This document shows positions 1 through 11,424 of a stretch of DNA of 64,000 bases, in pieces. The stretch comes from Lumbricus terrestris. Its lineage: Eukaryota; Annelida; Clitellata; Crassiclitellata; Lumbricidae. Position numbers and translations under genes: made by a program. The stretch spans positions 4,440,367 through 4,504,366 of the forward strand of contig OX457043.1 in assembly GCA_949752735.1 (NCBI GenBank). The letters run 5' to 3'. The notes beneath the pieces are model-generated. The model was not told the origin of the DNA, made no database searches, and saw only the letters and a list, made by a program, of their open reading frames with translations. How positions within the stretch are numbered: the stretch's first letter is position 1; each line of letters starts with the position of its first letter.

Positions 1-77
1 TTTACAGTCCACAGATGATTAATTTATTTAATATTCACTTTTTTTATCCAAAAATAGCCGCAGCAAACGTACGTGAC

Positions 78-242
78 CAGTGGCGTAGCCAGGAATTTTT
101 CATGGGGGGGTTTTATGACCGGAAACCCTGTTTTTTGCTATTTTTCTTACTTAAATGAAAAAATAACCTTAAAAAAACCTTTTTTCCGGAGTCAATGGGG
201 GGGGTTTTAACCCCCGAAACCCCCCCCTTGGCTACGCCACTG
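78..242. mobile_element. hAT-type MITE, 165 bp
   Basis: The ends are inverted repeats: CAGTGGCGTAGCC at the left and GGCTACGCCACTG at the right. G-rich and C-rich runs lie just inside them. The element is flanked by a perfect 8-bp direct repeat, TACGTGAC, at 70-77 and 243-250. An 8-bp target duplication with CA..TG ends is the hAT signature. There is no coding capacity, so it is a non-autonomous copy. The perfect target duplication suggests a fairly young insertion. Confidence 0.9.
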
Positions 243-1377
243 TACGTGACAGAGCAAAATGTTGTGTTCAAATTTCGCGAAGCAATATTCTTTGAAATCA
301 AGTCCATCGCCGGCTTAGATAGCATCATGGCGTTGCAATGGAAACTTAACGCCTTGTAGTTAGCGTCAAAACTCACCTAGACAATGGCGTGCATATTGTC
401 TGGGCACATCTTCGGCTTAGGAGCAAATGACGCTGGATTTGCGAAAGCAAATTAGAAACTGCTCACTTTTTGAATCAACATTCTAACAAAACGGCTATGA
501 AACTAGTGCAGTTTATATTTTACGAGTATTTATGAGCGTGTAGCCGTGCAGGCTACGTCGGTTTATATTTATGAGTAGGCCTAATTATACGCACGTATAT
601 AAGCCTATATGAATATCGTGCCTCTTTTGAGGAGTAGCCTATTTGCAACTGCAATACCCACTTTACCCACAATCATCAATTGTCATGGGCGTTGAACGAA
701 CTTGAAGCTAAAAGGCAACAAAGCAAACGCAGTAGAATCCAGTCCACAAAAAGTACTGTCCCTTCTTGATTCAATTTAATTAACCGTGTCGTCCGTATTC
801 AGCGGAATGGCATCTGCATCTATGCCGTGTACATTGAGTGCATGGGAGTCCACTATAATATCGACCGGAGTCATTCGATCATGCTGGGTTTTGACGTGAA
901 GACGTGGGGCGTATGCTCCGATAGGTAACAGGCATACCATACTTCCGAACAAGTCTTCTTTTATACATCACTCCAGTCTTCAGTCTTTAGTCGCGGTTAG
1001 GTTGGGAGCGCTTGTGCCTAGGTTTCTTGAAAGGTGCAATATCAGTGTAATGAACCAGTAATTTAAAGATTAATTTGACCTACCAGCTGACGCTAAAGTC
1101 GAGAGCAGTACCTGTATTAAATTATTCCAAATGAGCTACACAACGATGATGACATTTTCTAGGACAATTTTTGTTTATTAACAACAATCAGTTACTATTA
1201 CCCTGATAAATTCTAGTAGAATAGTACATTTTGAGACAGAAGTATTGCTGCGTTTTATTTGCAAAGATAAAACAAAGACCGAATTACATTTCAAGATTGT
1301 CGACTATGAAAGCCGCTAACAGGAATCGCACGGCCAATTATACAATATTAAATTATTTGTTCTTTAAAACAATGTAC
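243..1377. other. Intronic or flanking DNA without a recognised exon
   Basis: No exon fitting the minus-strand gene was found downstream of the last mucin exon. Around 1005-1060 there is a degraded plus-strand LINE 3' end (GGGAGCGCTTGTGCCTAG followed by TTTCTTGAAAGG), matching the better preserved tails elsewhere in the window. The rest is AT-rich DNA. The gene must continue to the left of the window, or its last exon here is too divergent to see. Confidence 0.5.
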
Positions 1378-1743
1378 CGGCTGTTTGAGTTGTTTCTGGA
1401 GCAGGTGCAGACGGTGTTTGTTCAGATGTAGATGCTTCAACTGACGGGGTAGTTGTTGGGGTAGCGGTTCCCGGAGCAGAGGGAGTTGTTCCTTGAACCA
1501 CAGGACCAGTTGTTTTGGGAGCAGGTGTGGACGTTGTTTGTTCAGATGTAGATGTTTCAACTGACGGTGTAGTTGTTGGCTGAGCGGTTCCTGGAGCAGT
1601 GGTAGTCGTTTCTTGACCAGTTGTTTCTGGCGCAGGTGTCGACGGTATTCGCTGAGGTGTCTGTATCCCAACTTTTCCCGGCACAGTCGTAGAGACAACT
1701 TCCGTTGGCGTTGTCTCTTCAAGTGGATGAGTTGAGGGAGTGA
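1378..1743 (-). CDS. Exon 27: Ser/Thr/Pro-rich mucin exon
   Basis: This is the last visible exon of the minus-strand SCO-spondin/mucin-like gene: 366 nt, 122 codons, phase 1 at both ends. The acceptor follows a TTTCACACTTACCAG tract and the donor is GTACAT. Nearly all residues are T, S, P, A, E or Q, and there is no cysteine. The peptide is built from an internal repeat of about 35 residues whose core reads TSTPAPKTTG or SAPAPETTQ after a TTTPSVE segment; two full copies and one partial copy are visible. The composition predicts dense O-glycosylation in an extended extracellular linker. Exon 17 ends with the same repeat (ALETTQTTG), which shows common ancestry. Direct splicing from exon 26 keeps the frame but is inferred across about 9.4 kb of repeats. 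Confidence 0.75.
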
Positions 1744-3130
1744 CTGGTAAGTGTGAAACAACAAACAAAAAGTGTTATTATTGACGTCTTCAGCGACAAA
1801 ACGAGTCGGTGTCAACTCTTCATGTTTGCTAATCGGCGCAACGGTTTTCTAAACATTAGCGTTTTTAAAGTAAGAAAGAAAATGAGAATGAGTAGTGTCA
1901 GAAACGCGCAATGCTACGTGGCGCGTCAACAAATATCGGAACAGACAGTCAGTATTACTAGTAGCTTTATAAATGGTCAGATACAGTACAATACAAAACA
2001 ATAGTAGCTGGACTTTAGTTGTTTCTGCAACAGTTGTCGATATTTACGTAGTCGACGGGGTTTGTGGAATGAGATCCTGTGAGCTAGTTGATGGTTTGTG
2101 ATTTCTGGAGCAGCAGGTGTTGTGAGGTATTATAACAATTGTTCAATTCAATTCAATTGTTGATCCCATGTACCAAGCATTTTTTTAGTTTACAGCAATT
2201 GAATAATATGAATAAGAATAATCATTGTGTTGTGTTAGCGCTATATATTATAAGCTTAATGGAGCTAAAAGGAAAGATATAATAATAGATGTGTTGCTCC
2301 AACCAAATCCTTCAGTTCAATAACCTTTCAAGTCTCAACGGCCCACTCTGGGCCACGGCAATCAATACAACAGTTCACGTCCATTCACCTGCACAAGACT
2401 TCATCTGAACACTAATTAGTATGTGGTCAGAGCAGGATGACCACACTGCCGCTCAAGAGATTGTACGTGCGCAGAAAGTTGCTACTGACTGTCCAGAACA
2501 TGCATGCAACATGGCTACTAACTACAAAGAAGTTCTCAACAAGAATGGCAAGCAGTGCCAGTTCTGCTACCAGGTTGTTCAACATCACGAACAGTTTCCA
2601 CTGACAAATGCAAACTAGAGGCCCTTAATTAGACGATAGGTCGAACTCGCAACTCATTGGTGACACACCTGACACTGCTTGACAATAAACTTCCGATAAA
2701 TTTATTATAGAAAGAATTTATTATTAGCCTATATTTTGTTTGACACAAATCTGTTTAAGCGTAGAGCTCGGCGAAAATCTGAACAGCACCTGTTGGACAC
2801 AACATTTTTATGAACATTAAGAGAGAGCCAATATCTTTGCTGAATCTGCTCCCATATATTTCTTGGTGGGCTATGAATGCAAAGTTCCTCAAAAGCAGCG
2901 ACAAGATGCAGTAGTCTGAATTAGCAAACATAAATTGCTGATTGCGCCTGCCACAATGATGCCAATGTTCGTGCTGCTCCATTTTCTGCGGGTTGAGCCA
3001 TACCCTATCAGCAAAGTGCTTTGAAAATCCTGCATTCATTGGTGACACACAATTGTCCACAATTGTTCATGACATTGGCTTTTGATGCAAAAAACGCAGT
3101 GCCTCATCCGCGATGAATGATCACTACATT
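1744..3130. other. Intron with decayed repeats, no intact exon
   Basis: A plus-strand LINE tail ends near 1960-2002 (TTTATAAATGGTCAG then ACAAT-like units). A decayed mucin-like stretch lies at 2010-2131. Around 2930-3010 there is a diverged copy of the block (CTGCTCCATTTTC, AAAGTGCTT) that forms the 1.5-kb array to the right. A short plus-strand open frame at 2421-2618 with several Cys and His residues resembles nothing I recognise. Confidence 0.45.
2010..2131 (-). pseudogene. Decayed mucin (PTS) exon remnant
   Basis: Read on the minus strand, the stretch starts with codons for TTPAAPEIT, very close to the SAPAPETT core of the functional mucin exons. The following bases (plus strand TTGTTTCTGCAACAG, near 2030) match the same repeat unit at lower identity. 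The frame then loses the Thr/Pro character and no convincing splice pair was found. It looks like a dead copy of the exon at 1378-1743, but the similarity is short. Confidence 0.35.
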
Positions 3131-3250
3131 TGCTTGCATGTAAGTTCAGGAGGCATACACGACGTCTTACCGTTGAGTCATCAGTTGTTTTGGTGTTATC
3201 ATAAAGACACCAACTTCCTTGGTGCTCAAAACAGGCAACAAGAAGCAGTA

Positions 3251-3991
3251 TAGTCCAGGCAATCTAGCTCAAATATATCGTCAACCTGGGCAAAATTGCA
3301 TCAGATGGTTTTTAAACGGTTTCCTCCTCAGAATCTTTTGCAGAGTAACATATCCAAAATCCGCCAAAATCCGAAAATGGGGTCATCCCTAAAAATGGGA
3401 TTCAAAATATGATGGCTTTTCATGTATTTTTACATTGAATATCGGAGTTGTTGACGAACTCAATGTGCTAGAATGGGATGCTTTCAAGAATAATGTGCAT
3501 ACATTTACTATTTGTCACACTCAGAACACTGATAAGTATACCTATTTACTTCCAGCAGACTCGAGGGAGGCAGTTGAAACCCATTTAATTTTACGCTCTT
3601 CGGCCAATGGAGAGCTGCTGGTCCCTCGAACCCGCTCTGCTACCAGACAGTGTCGAGCCTTCTCGGTTGTTGGCCCGTCCACATGGAATGGGCTACCGCT
3701 TGCACTACGCTTACTACCTCGGAATAATTTGCCTACTTTCTACAAGTTGCTCAAGACCTATCTTTTTAGCTGTGGCTGGACTGGGAGCGCCTCTGAGTAG
3801 GTTCCTTGAAGGGGCGCTATATAAGTTTTCGGAATGAATGAATGAATGAATCAATTTGTGGGGGATGACCCCATGGTCGGATTTTGGCGGATTTTGGATA
3901 TGTTACTCAGCAAAAAATTCTGAGCAGGAAACCGACTAAAAACCTTCTGATACAATTTTGCCCAAGTCAAACTTGTAAATTGCCTGGACTA
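3251..3991. mobile_element. Foldback/MITE element, unit 1
   Basis: The element starts TAGTCCAGGCAAT and ends ATTGCCTGGACTA, with GTA on the outer side of each end. Inverted arms of about 130-140 bp contain the pair AACATATCCAAAATCCGCC and GGCGGATTTTGGATATGTT. No transposase is present. The loop carries about 200 bp of unique sequence plus a LINE tail (3587-3857). The 3-bp GTA flanks could be a target duplication, but its length is not certain. Confidence 0.75.
3587..3857 (+). mobile_element. LINE 3' end nested in foldback, unit 1
   Basis: A 5'-truncated non-LTR retrotransposon of 271 bp. The first part encodes the C-terminal tail typical of CR1/L2-like elements (RAFSVVGPSTWNGLPLALR, then a KTYLF motif). 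It ends with GGGGCGCTATATAAG and a GAAT repeat tail. The ATTT that ends the left flank is repeated at the end of the insertion. The orthologous site in unit 4 (about 8070) is empty. Confidence 0.88.
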
Positions 3992-4746
3992 GTAGCAATC
4001 TGAAGTAAATCTACATAGAGCTCAGGTTGCTGAAACCGTTTGTTTCAGGTATGCAATTTTCGTACTGCTCCATTTTCGACGGTAGGGGCCGAACACTTTT
4101 CAGAAAAGTGCTTGGGAATCTGCTGCAATATTGGCCGTTCCACATTTTGATAACGATATTGGATTTTGACCACAGAACGTACATGTAGGGACTGTGCTGC
4201 GATATATAATGACCTGTAGACTGTAGTCATGCCATGACGTATCTTTTGCCGATGGAGTTTCGAACATGACCGAAAATGCACTTCTAAACGGCTTTTACGT
4301 CACTGAGGAAGGTCTCAACTGGGACGAAGGTGTGAACTACAACTATGATTCATTATTTTGCTCAAAATGGCAATAAACGTATTCCTTCACATTAGGATAT
4401 GTTAAAGAAGGTAGCGCCACGTTTCAACTTGCAATTGATTTCAATGATATCAATACAGACTAAAGGACTGGCAGAAGTGAATCGAATTACAATTAAACTG
4501 TAAAACGGCTAATTATCAATCCGAGGAACTGATAATTGATGATTCTGACAGTTGCAGACAAACAGCACACGGTCAGTTATACAACGCGATCGAATTTATG
4601 AATTTAAAGTAGCCTACTTTTGCCTGCAAGTAGGCCTAAGTTCAGGAGGCATGCAAGACGTCTTACTGATGAGTCATCAATTGTTTTGGTGTTATCATAA
4701 AGACACCAACTTTCTTGGTGCTCAAAACAGGCAACAAGAAGCAGTA

Positions 4747-5486
4747 TAGTCCAGGCAATCTAGCTCAAATATATCGTCAACCTGGGCAAAATTGCATCAG
4801 ATGGTTTCTAAACGGTTTCCTCCTCAGAATCTTTTGCAGAGTAACATATCCAAAATCCGCCAAAATCCGAAAATGGGGTCATCCCCAAAAATGGGATTCA
4901 AAATATGATGGCTTTTCATGTATTTTTAGATTGTATATCGGAGTTGTTCACGACTTCAATGTGCTAGAATGGGATGCTTTCAAGAATAATGTGCATAAAT
5001 TTACTGTTTGTCACACTCAGAACACTGATAAGTATACCTATTTACTTCCAGCAGACTCGAGGGAGGCAGTTGAAACCCATTTAATTTTACGCTCTTCGGC
5101 CAATGGAGAGCTGCTGGTCCCTCGAACCCGCTCTGCTACCAGACAGTGTCGAGCCTTCTCGGTTGTTGGCCCGTCCACATGGAATGGGTTACCGCTTGCA
5201 CTACGCTTACTACCTCGGAATAATTTGCCTACTTTCTACAAGTTGCTCAAGACCTATCTTTTTAGCTGTGGCTGGACTGGGAGCGCCTCTGAGTAGGTTC
5301 CTTGAAGGGGCGCTATATAAGTTTTTGGAATGAATGAATGAATGAATCAATTTGTGGGGGATGACCCCATGGTCGGATTTTGGCGGATTTTGGATATGTT
5401 ACTCAGCAAAAAATTCTGAGCAGGAAACCGATTAAAAACCTTCTGATACAATTTTGCCCAAGTCAAACTGTAAATTGCCTGGACTA
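4747..5486. mobile_element. Foldback/MITE element, unit 2
   Basis: Same structure as the unit 1 copy: left arm 4747-4886 and right arm 5357-5486, imperfectly complementary over about 130 bp. A LINE tail sits at 5083-5353 in the loop. The arms could form a long hairpin in single-stranded DNA or RNA. Confidence 0.78.
5083..5353 (+). mobile_element. LINE 3' end nested in foldback, unit 2
   Basis: 271-bp copy at the same internal position as in units 1 and 3, so it was inserted once and then multiplied with the tandem array. Confidence 0.88.
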
Positions 5487-6241
5487 GTAGCAATCTGAAG
5501 TAAATCTACATAGAGCTCAGGTTGCTGAAACCGTTTGTTTCAGGTATGCAATTTTCGTACTGCTCCATTTTCGACGGTAGGGGCCGAACACTTTTCAGAA
5601 AAGTGCTTGGGAATCTGCTGCAATATTGGCCGTTCCACATTTTGATAACGATATTGGATTTTGACCACAGAACGTACATGTAGGGACTGTGCTGCGATAT
5701 ATAATGACCTGTAGACTGTAGTCATGCCATGACGTATCTTTTGCCGATGGAGTTTCGAACATGACCGAAAATGCACTTCTAAACGGCTTTTACGTCACTG
5801 AGGAAGGTCTCAACTGGGACGAAGGTGTGAACTACAACTATGATTCATTATTTTGCTCAAAATGGCAATAAACGTATTCCTTCACATTAGGATATGTTAA
5901 AGAAGGTAGCGCCACGTTTCAACTTGCAATTGATTTCAATGATATCAATACAGACTAAAGGACTGGCAGAAGTGAATCGAATTACAATTAAACTGTAAAA
6001 CGGCTAATTATCAATCCGAGGAACTGATAATTGATGATTCTGACAGTTGCAGACAAACAGCACACGGTCAGTTATACAACGCGATCGAATTTATGAATTT
6101 AAAGTAGCCTACTTTTGCCTGCAAGTAGGCCTAAGTTCAGGAGGCATGCAAGACGTCTTACTGATGAGTCATCAATTGTTTTGGTGTTATCATAAAGACA
6201 CCAACTTTCTTGGTGCTCAAAACAGGCAACAAGAAGCAGTA

Positions 6242-6981
6242 TAGTCCAGGCAATCTAGCTCAAATATATCGTCAACCTGGGCAAAATTGCATCAGATGGT
6301 TTCTAAACGGTTTCCTCCTCAGAATCTTTTGCAGAGTAACATATCCAAAATCCGCCAAAATCCGAAAATGGGGTCATCCCCAAAAATGGGATTCAAAATA
6401 TGATGGCTTTTCATGTATTTTTAGATTGTATATCGGAGTTGTTCACGACTTCAATGTGCTAGAATGGGATGCTTTCAAGAATAATGTGCATAAATTTACT
6501 GTTTGTCACACTCAGAACACTGATAAGTATACCTATTTACTTCCAGCAGACTCGAGGGAGGCAGTTGAAACCCATTTAATTTTACGCTCTTCGGCCAATG
6601 GAGAGCTGCTGGTCCCTCGAACCCGCTCTGCTACCAGACAGTGTCGAGCCTTCTCGGTTGTTGGCCCGTCCACATGGAATGGGTTACCGCTTGCACTACG
6701 CTTACTACCTCGGAATAATTTGCCTACTTTCTACAAGTTGCTCAAGACCTATCTTTTTAGCTGTGGCTGGACTGGGAGCGCCTCTGAGTAGGTTCCTTGA
6801 AGGGGCGCTATATAAGTTTTTGGAATGATTGAATGAATGAATCAATTTGTGGGGGATGACCCCATGGTCGGATTTTGGCGGATTTTGGATATGTTACTCA
6901 GCAAAAAATTCTGAGCAGGAAACCGATTAAAAACCTTCTGATACAATTTTGCCCAAGTCAAACTGTAAATTGCCTGGACTA
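6242..6981. mobile_element. Foldback/MITE element, unit 3
   Basis: Exactly 1495 bp to the right of the unit 2 copy and nearly identical to it. One visible change is in the tail, where one GAAT unit reads GATT. Confidence 0.78.
6578..6848 (+). mobile_element. LINE 3' end nested in foldback, unit 3
   Basis: Same 271-bp insertion as in units 1 and 2, same truncation point (AATTTTACGCTCTTCGG) and same ATTT duplication. Confidence 0.88.
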
Positions 6982-7736
6982 GTAGCAATCTGAAGTAAAT
7001 CTACATAGAGCTCAGGTTGCTGAAACCGTTTGTTTCAGGTATGCAATTTTCGTACTGCTTCATTTTCGACGGTAGGGGCCGAACACTTTTCAGAAAAGTG
7101 CTTGGGAATCTGCTGCAATATTGGCCGTTCCACATTTTGATAACGATATTGGATTTTGACCACAGAACGTACATGTAGGGACTGTGCTGCGATATATAAT
7201 GACCTGTAGACTGTAGTCATGCCATGACGTATCTTTTGCCGATGGAGTTTCGAACATGACCGAAAATGCACTACTAAACGGCTTTTACGTCACTGAGGAA
7301 GGTCTCAACTGGGACGAAGGTGTGAACTACAACTATGATTCATTATTTTGCTCAAAATGGCAATAAACGTATTCCTTCACATTAGGATATGTTAAAGAAG
7401 GTAGCGCCACGTTTCAACTTGCAATTGATTTCAATGATATCAATACAGACTAAAGGACTGGCAGAAGTGAATCGAATTACAATTAAACTGTAAAACGGCT
7501 AATTATCAATCCGAGGAACTGATAATTGATGATTCTGACAGTTGCAGACAAACAGCACACGGTCAGTTATACAACGCGATCGAATTTATGAATTTAAAGT
7601 AGCCTACTTTTGCCTGCAAGTAGGCCTAAGTTCAGGAGGCATGCAAGACGTCTTACTGATGAGTCATCAATTGTTTTGGTGTTATCATAAAGACACCAAC
7701 TTTCTTGGTGCTCAAAACAGGCAACAAGAAGCAGTA

Positions 7737-8194
7737 TAGTCCAGGCAATCTAGCTCAAATATATCGTCAACCTGGGCAAAATTGCATCAGATGGTTTCTA
7801 AACGGTTTCCTCCTCAGTATCTTTTGCAGAGTAACATATCCAAAATCCGCCAAAATCCGAAAATGGGGTCATCCCCAAAAATGGGATTCAAAATATGATG
7901 GCTTTTCATGTATTTTTACATTGAATATCGGAGTTGTTCACGACTTCAATGTGCTAGAATGGGATGCTTTCAAGAATAATGTGCATAAATTTACTGTTTG
8001 TCACACTCAGAACACTGATAAGTATACCTATTTACTTCCTGCAGAATCGAGGGAGGCAGTTGAACCCCATTTGTTGGGGATGACCCCATGGTCGGATTTT
8101 GGATATGTTACTCAGCAACAAATTCTGAGCAGGAACCGATTAAAAACCTTCTGATACAATTTTGCCCAAGTCAAACTGTAAATTGCCTGGACTA
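7737..8194. mobile_element. Foldback/MITE element, unit 4, without LINE
   Basis: Both termini are intact but the element is only 458 bp. The sequence runs directly from GAACCCCATTTG into TTGGGGATGACCCC, where the other units carry the LINE tail. The right arm also lacks one of two GGATTTT-type repeats. This unit preserves the pre-insertion state of the foldback loop. Confidence 0.8.
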
Positions 8195-9723
8195 GTAGCA
8201 ATCTGAAGTAAATCTACATAGAGCTCAGGTTGCTGAAACCGTTTGTTTCAGGTATGCAATTTTCGTACTGCTTCATTTTCGACGGTAGGGACCGAGCACT
8301 TTTCAGAAAAGTGCTTGGGACCCTGCTGCAAGATTGGCCGTTCCACATTTTGATAACGATATTGGATTTTGACCACAGAACGTACATGTAGGGACTGTGC
8401 TGCGATGTATAATGACCTGTAGACTGTAGTCATGCCATGACCTATCTCTTGCCGATGGAGTTTCGAACATGACCGAAAATGCACTACTAAACGGCTTTTA
8501 CGTCACTGACGAAGGTCTCAACAGGGATGAATGTGAGAACTACAACAAATATTCAGTATTTTGCTCAAAATGGAAATGAACGTATTCCTTTACATTAGAA
8601 TATGTCGGAGAAGGCACCGCCACGTTTCAACTTGCACGACGTCTTACCCATGAGTCATGACTTGTCTGGGTGATATCATAAAAACACCAACTTCCTTGAT
8701 GTTCAAAAGCAGTCCACATTGATAATGATATTGGATGTTGACCACAGAACGTAGGGACTGTGCTGCGACGAATAATGACTTAATAATATTGTAGTCACGC
8801 CATGACCTATCTGCTGGCGATGGAGTTTCGAACATGGCCGGAAATGCACTACTAAACGGCGGTTACGTCACTGAGGAAGGTTTCAACTGGGATGAATGTG
8901 TGAACTACAACTATGATTCATTATTTTGCTCAAAATGGCAATAAACGTATTCCTTTACATTAGTACATGCTGAAGAAGGTAGCGCCACGTTTCAACTTGC
9001 AATTGATTTCAATGATATCAATACAGACTAAAGGACTGGCAGAAGTGAATCGAATTACAATTAAACTGTAAAACGGCTAATTATCAATCCGAAGAACTGA
9101 TAATTGATGATTCTGACAGTTGCAGACAAGAAGCACACGGTCAATTATGCAACGAGATCGAATTTATGAATTTAAAGTAGCCTACTTTTGCCTGCATGTA
9201 GGCCTAAGTTCAGGAGGCATGCAAGACGTCTTACGGATGTGTCATCCTTTGTTTGGTGCTATAGTAAAGACACGAACTTCCTTGATGCTCAAAAACAGCA
9301 ACAAGAAGCAGTCTTCTTTTCGCTCTCTGCCCTTAGGCAGGTTCGAATGTTTGACGTCTCCAAAGGGCGTGGTGGGCGACAGAGCAATCGCCGGTATATG
9401 CGATGCCCACATGGGCGAAGAAACTAAATGAAGGACGATAAAAGATATCGACGCTGGGAAGTGGTGTCTCCTTAAAAACACCGGGAGAAAGGCAACGGGA
9501 AACCATCTCCCTACAATTCCCAAGCTAAATGTATGACGAATCCAAGAAGCAGAAGCAGTTTTAATTAGTAAATGTAAATCAGAGCTCAAGTTGTTGATTT
9601 CGCTTGTCTCAATCATGTAATTTTGGTGCTGCTCTATTTTCGGCGACAATAGTTTCAGAACAGTGCTGGGAAATCTCCTGAAAATATTGACCGGCCCACA
9701 TTTTGATAATGATATTGGATGTT

Positions 9724-9951
9724 CAATTGTTCATTCATTCATTCATTCGAGTATTTATATAGCGCCTCTTCAAGGAAACTGCTCAGAGGCGCTCCCGACT
9801 CCAGTACGGACAAACAGAACAGTTTCTAAGTGCTTATAGAATGTGTCAGAGAGTGACCTAGGGAACAGGCGCAGCTCAAGTGGGAGGGCATTCCATACCA
9901 CTGGGCCAACCACAGAAAAAGCACGACTTTGCATGATGGAGGTACGAGCAA
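9724..9951 (-). mobile_element. LINE 3' end, minus strand, unit A
   Basis: Starts with an ATTC repeat tail, then TATATAGCGCCTCTTCAAGG and CTCAGAGGCGCTCCC: the reverse complement of the LINE 3' end seen elsewhere. It interrupts a block whose uninterrupted form is at 8725-8760 (GATATTGGATGTTGACCACAG). Orthologous copies lie at about 14473-14700, 19206-19433 and 23941-24168 in units B, C and D. Confidence 0.85.
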
Positions 9952-10288
9952 ACCACAGAACGAAGGAAACTGTGCTGCGACGAATAATGACTTGTAGTCA
10001 CGCCATGGTCTATCTGCTGTCGACGGAGTTTCGAACATGGCCGGAAATGCACTACTAAACGGCGTTTACGTCACTGAGGAAGGTTTCAACTGGGATGAAT
10101 GTGAGAACTACAACCAATATTCAGTATTTTGCCCAAAATGGCAATGAACGTATTCCTTTACATTAGAACATGTTGGAGAAGGCACCGCCACGTTTCAACT
10201 TGCAATTGATTTCAATGACATCAATACAGACGAAAGAACTGGTAGAAGTGAATCGAATTACAATTAAACTGTAAAAGGGCCCATTATC

Positions 10289-11094
10289 TGTTGAATCCAT
10301 CCAAAACCCAATTCATTTCTCTTGACGGTCGCAGACAGTTGACTAGTCTAGACATGCATCTTTTGGCTCATACATCCCCCATATTGCATTATCTCATACC
10401 GTCCGCAATCTTCGAGTGATACTTGACCAAGAACTCAGTTTCTCACAGCATGTCAACCTAGTAACGCGAAGCTGCTATTACCAGCTCCGCCAGTTGCGTA
10501 TTGTCATGCGGTCCCTATCTCATGATGCCGCTGTGGTCCTTGTCCACGCCTTCGTAACTAGCAGAATTGATCATTGCTGCTCAATTCTTGCTGGTCACCC
10601 ATCTAGCTTAAAAGGGCGTCTTGACCGGGTCATGCGCTCTGCTGCTCGGCTTATTGGTCATATTCCAAAATTTGCCCCGATTTCTGCCTACATGCGTGAT
10701 GTTTTGCACTGGCTTCCAGTCTCGTAGCGCATCTCGTACAGGATAGCAGCACTTGTTTGGCGATCCGTAAATGGTAGTGCTCCTTCCTACTTATCTGATC
10801 TCTGTCGCCCTGTCTCTGTCGTAGCCTCCCGTCGAGCTTTACGCTCTTCGGCCAATGGGGAGCTGCTGGTCCCTCGACCCCGCACTGCTACCAGACAGCG
10901 TCGAGCCTTCTAGGTTGTTGGCCCGTCCACATGGAATGAGCACCCGCTTGCACTACGCTTACTACCGCGGAAAAATTTGCCTGCTTTCTACAAGTTCCTC
11001 AAAACCTATCTTTTTAGCTGTGGCTGGACTGGGAGCGCCTCTGAGTAGGCTTCTTGAAGGGGCGCTATAATAATTTTTCGTAATGAATGAATGA
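10289..11094 (+). mobile_element. 5'-truncated LINE, RT C-terminal region, unit A
   Basis: 806 bp flanked by a 6-bp direct repeat ATTATC (10283-10288 and 11095-11100). It encodes the end of a non-LTR reverse transcriptase, with recognisable stretches such as VHAFVTSRIDHCCS, VMRSAARLIGHIPKF and HWLPVS, then the VPRPRTATRQRRAF and VVGPSTWN tail. In-frame stops occur after HWLPVS and after RRAF, so it is dead. The 3' end is GGGGCGCTATAATAA with GAAT repeats. It belongs to the CR1/L2-like group by its tail; the clade is not certain. Confidence 0.88.
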
Positions 11095-11193
11095 ATTATC
11101 AATACGAAGAACTGATAATTGATGATTCTGACAGATGCAGACAAGAAGCACACGGTCAATTATGCAACGAGATCGAACTTCAAAAAGAAGTAC

Positions 11194-11424
11194 CTGTTGG
11201 CTGAGTTGTTCCTGGGGCAGTCGGTGTAGTTACTTGAAGCACTAAGCGACTTGTGGATTGAATTGCTCCAGTAGCAGATGTCGTTGTTGTTTGCGCAAAC
11301 GATCTGGAAACCTCTGAAGTAGATCCTGCTTCTTTCGGTGTTGACGTAGAAACAACTGGCTGCAATGAAGTGGAGACTATTTGTGGCGTTATTGGCTTTT
11401 CAAATGGAGTCGTTTGTGTTGACA
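11194..11424 (-). CDS. Exon 26: mucin exon, module A
   Basis: 231 nt, 77 codons, phase 1 at both ends. The acceptor tract is TTTTCTCTCGCATCCACTAG and the donor GTACTT. The peptide is Ser/Thr/Pro-rich with no cysteine; it opens VSTQTTPFEKPIT, contains a TSEVSRSFAQTTTT segment and ends TTPTAPGTTQPTG. Compared with copies B and C it has Gly for Glu (KEAGSTSEV) and Arg for Gly (STSRLVLQ). It follows domain exon 25 in the transcript and probably serves as an O-glycosylated spacer between globular domains. Confidence 0.78.

Larger units (their letters stand above)
3131..8633. repeat. Tandem array, 1495-bp period, about 3.7 units
   Basis: Landmarks recur exactly 1495 bp apart: 4552, 6047, 7542, and 4045, 5540, 7035. 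The next copy, at 8248, comes after only 1213 bp because the last unit lacks a LINE insertion and is truncated. Units 2 and 3 are almost identical, while unit 1 differs at scattered bases. Each unit holds a 740-bp foldback element with a LINE 3' end inside it, and a block beginning near CGGAAATGCACTACTAAACG-like sequence. Short open frames of 65-193 codons recur in each unit but are read-through of transposon sequence. The array lies in the intron between exons 26 and 27. Confidence 0.92.

Noticed and set aside
784..965. Minus-strand frame with a VDIIVDSHALNV stretch resembling an aspartic protease of a retroelement
   Set aside because: The expected DSG or DTG active site reads DSH, the match is short, and no flanking retroelement domains were seen.
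4045..4281. 78-codon minus-strand frame repeated at 5540, 7035 and 8248
   Set aside because: It repeats because the DNA is tandemly duplicated. There is no domain, no splice pattern fitting the gene, and homologous block copies have stops.
4715..5296. 193-codon open frame repeated at 6210-6791
   Set aside because: It reads through one arm of the foldback element and into the tail of a truncated LINE. Only the LINE part resembles protein, and it lacks the reverse transcriptase core.
9242..9649. 135-codon minus-strand frame repeated in each 4.7-kb unit
   Set aside because: Conservation comes from recent duplication of the whole unit, including dead transposons. No domain or splice fit was found.
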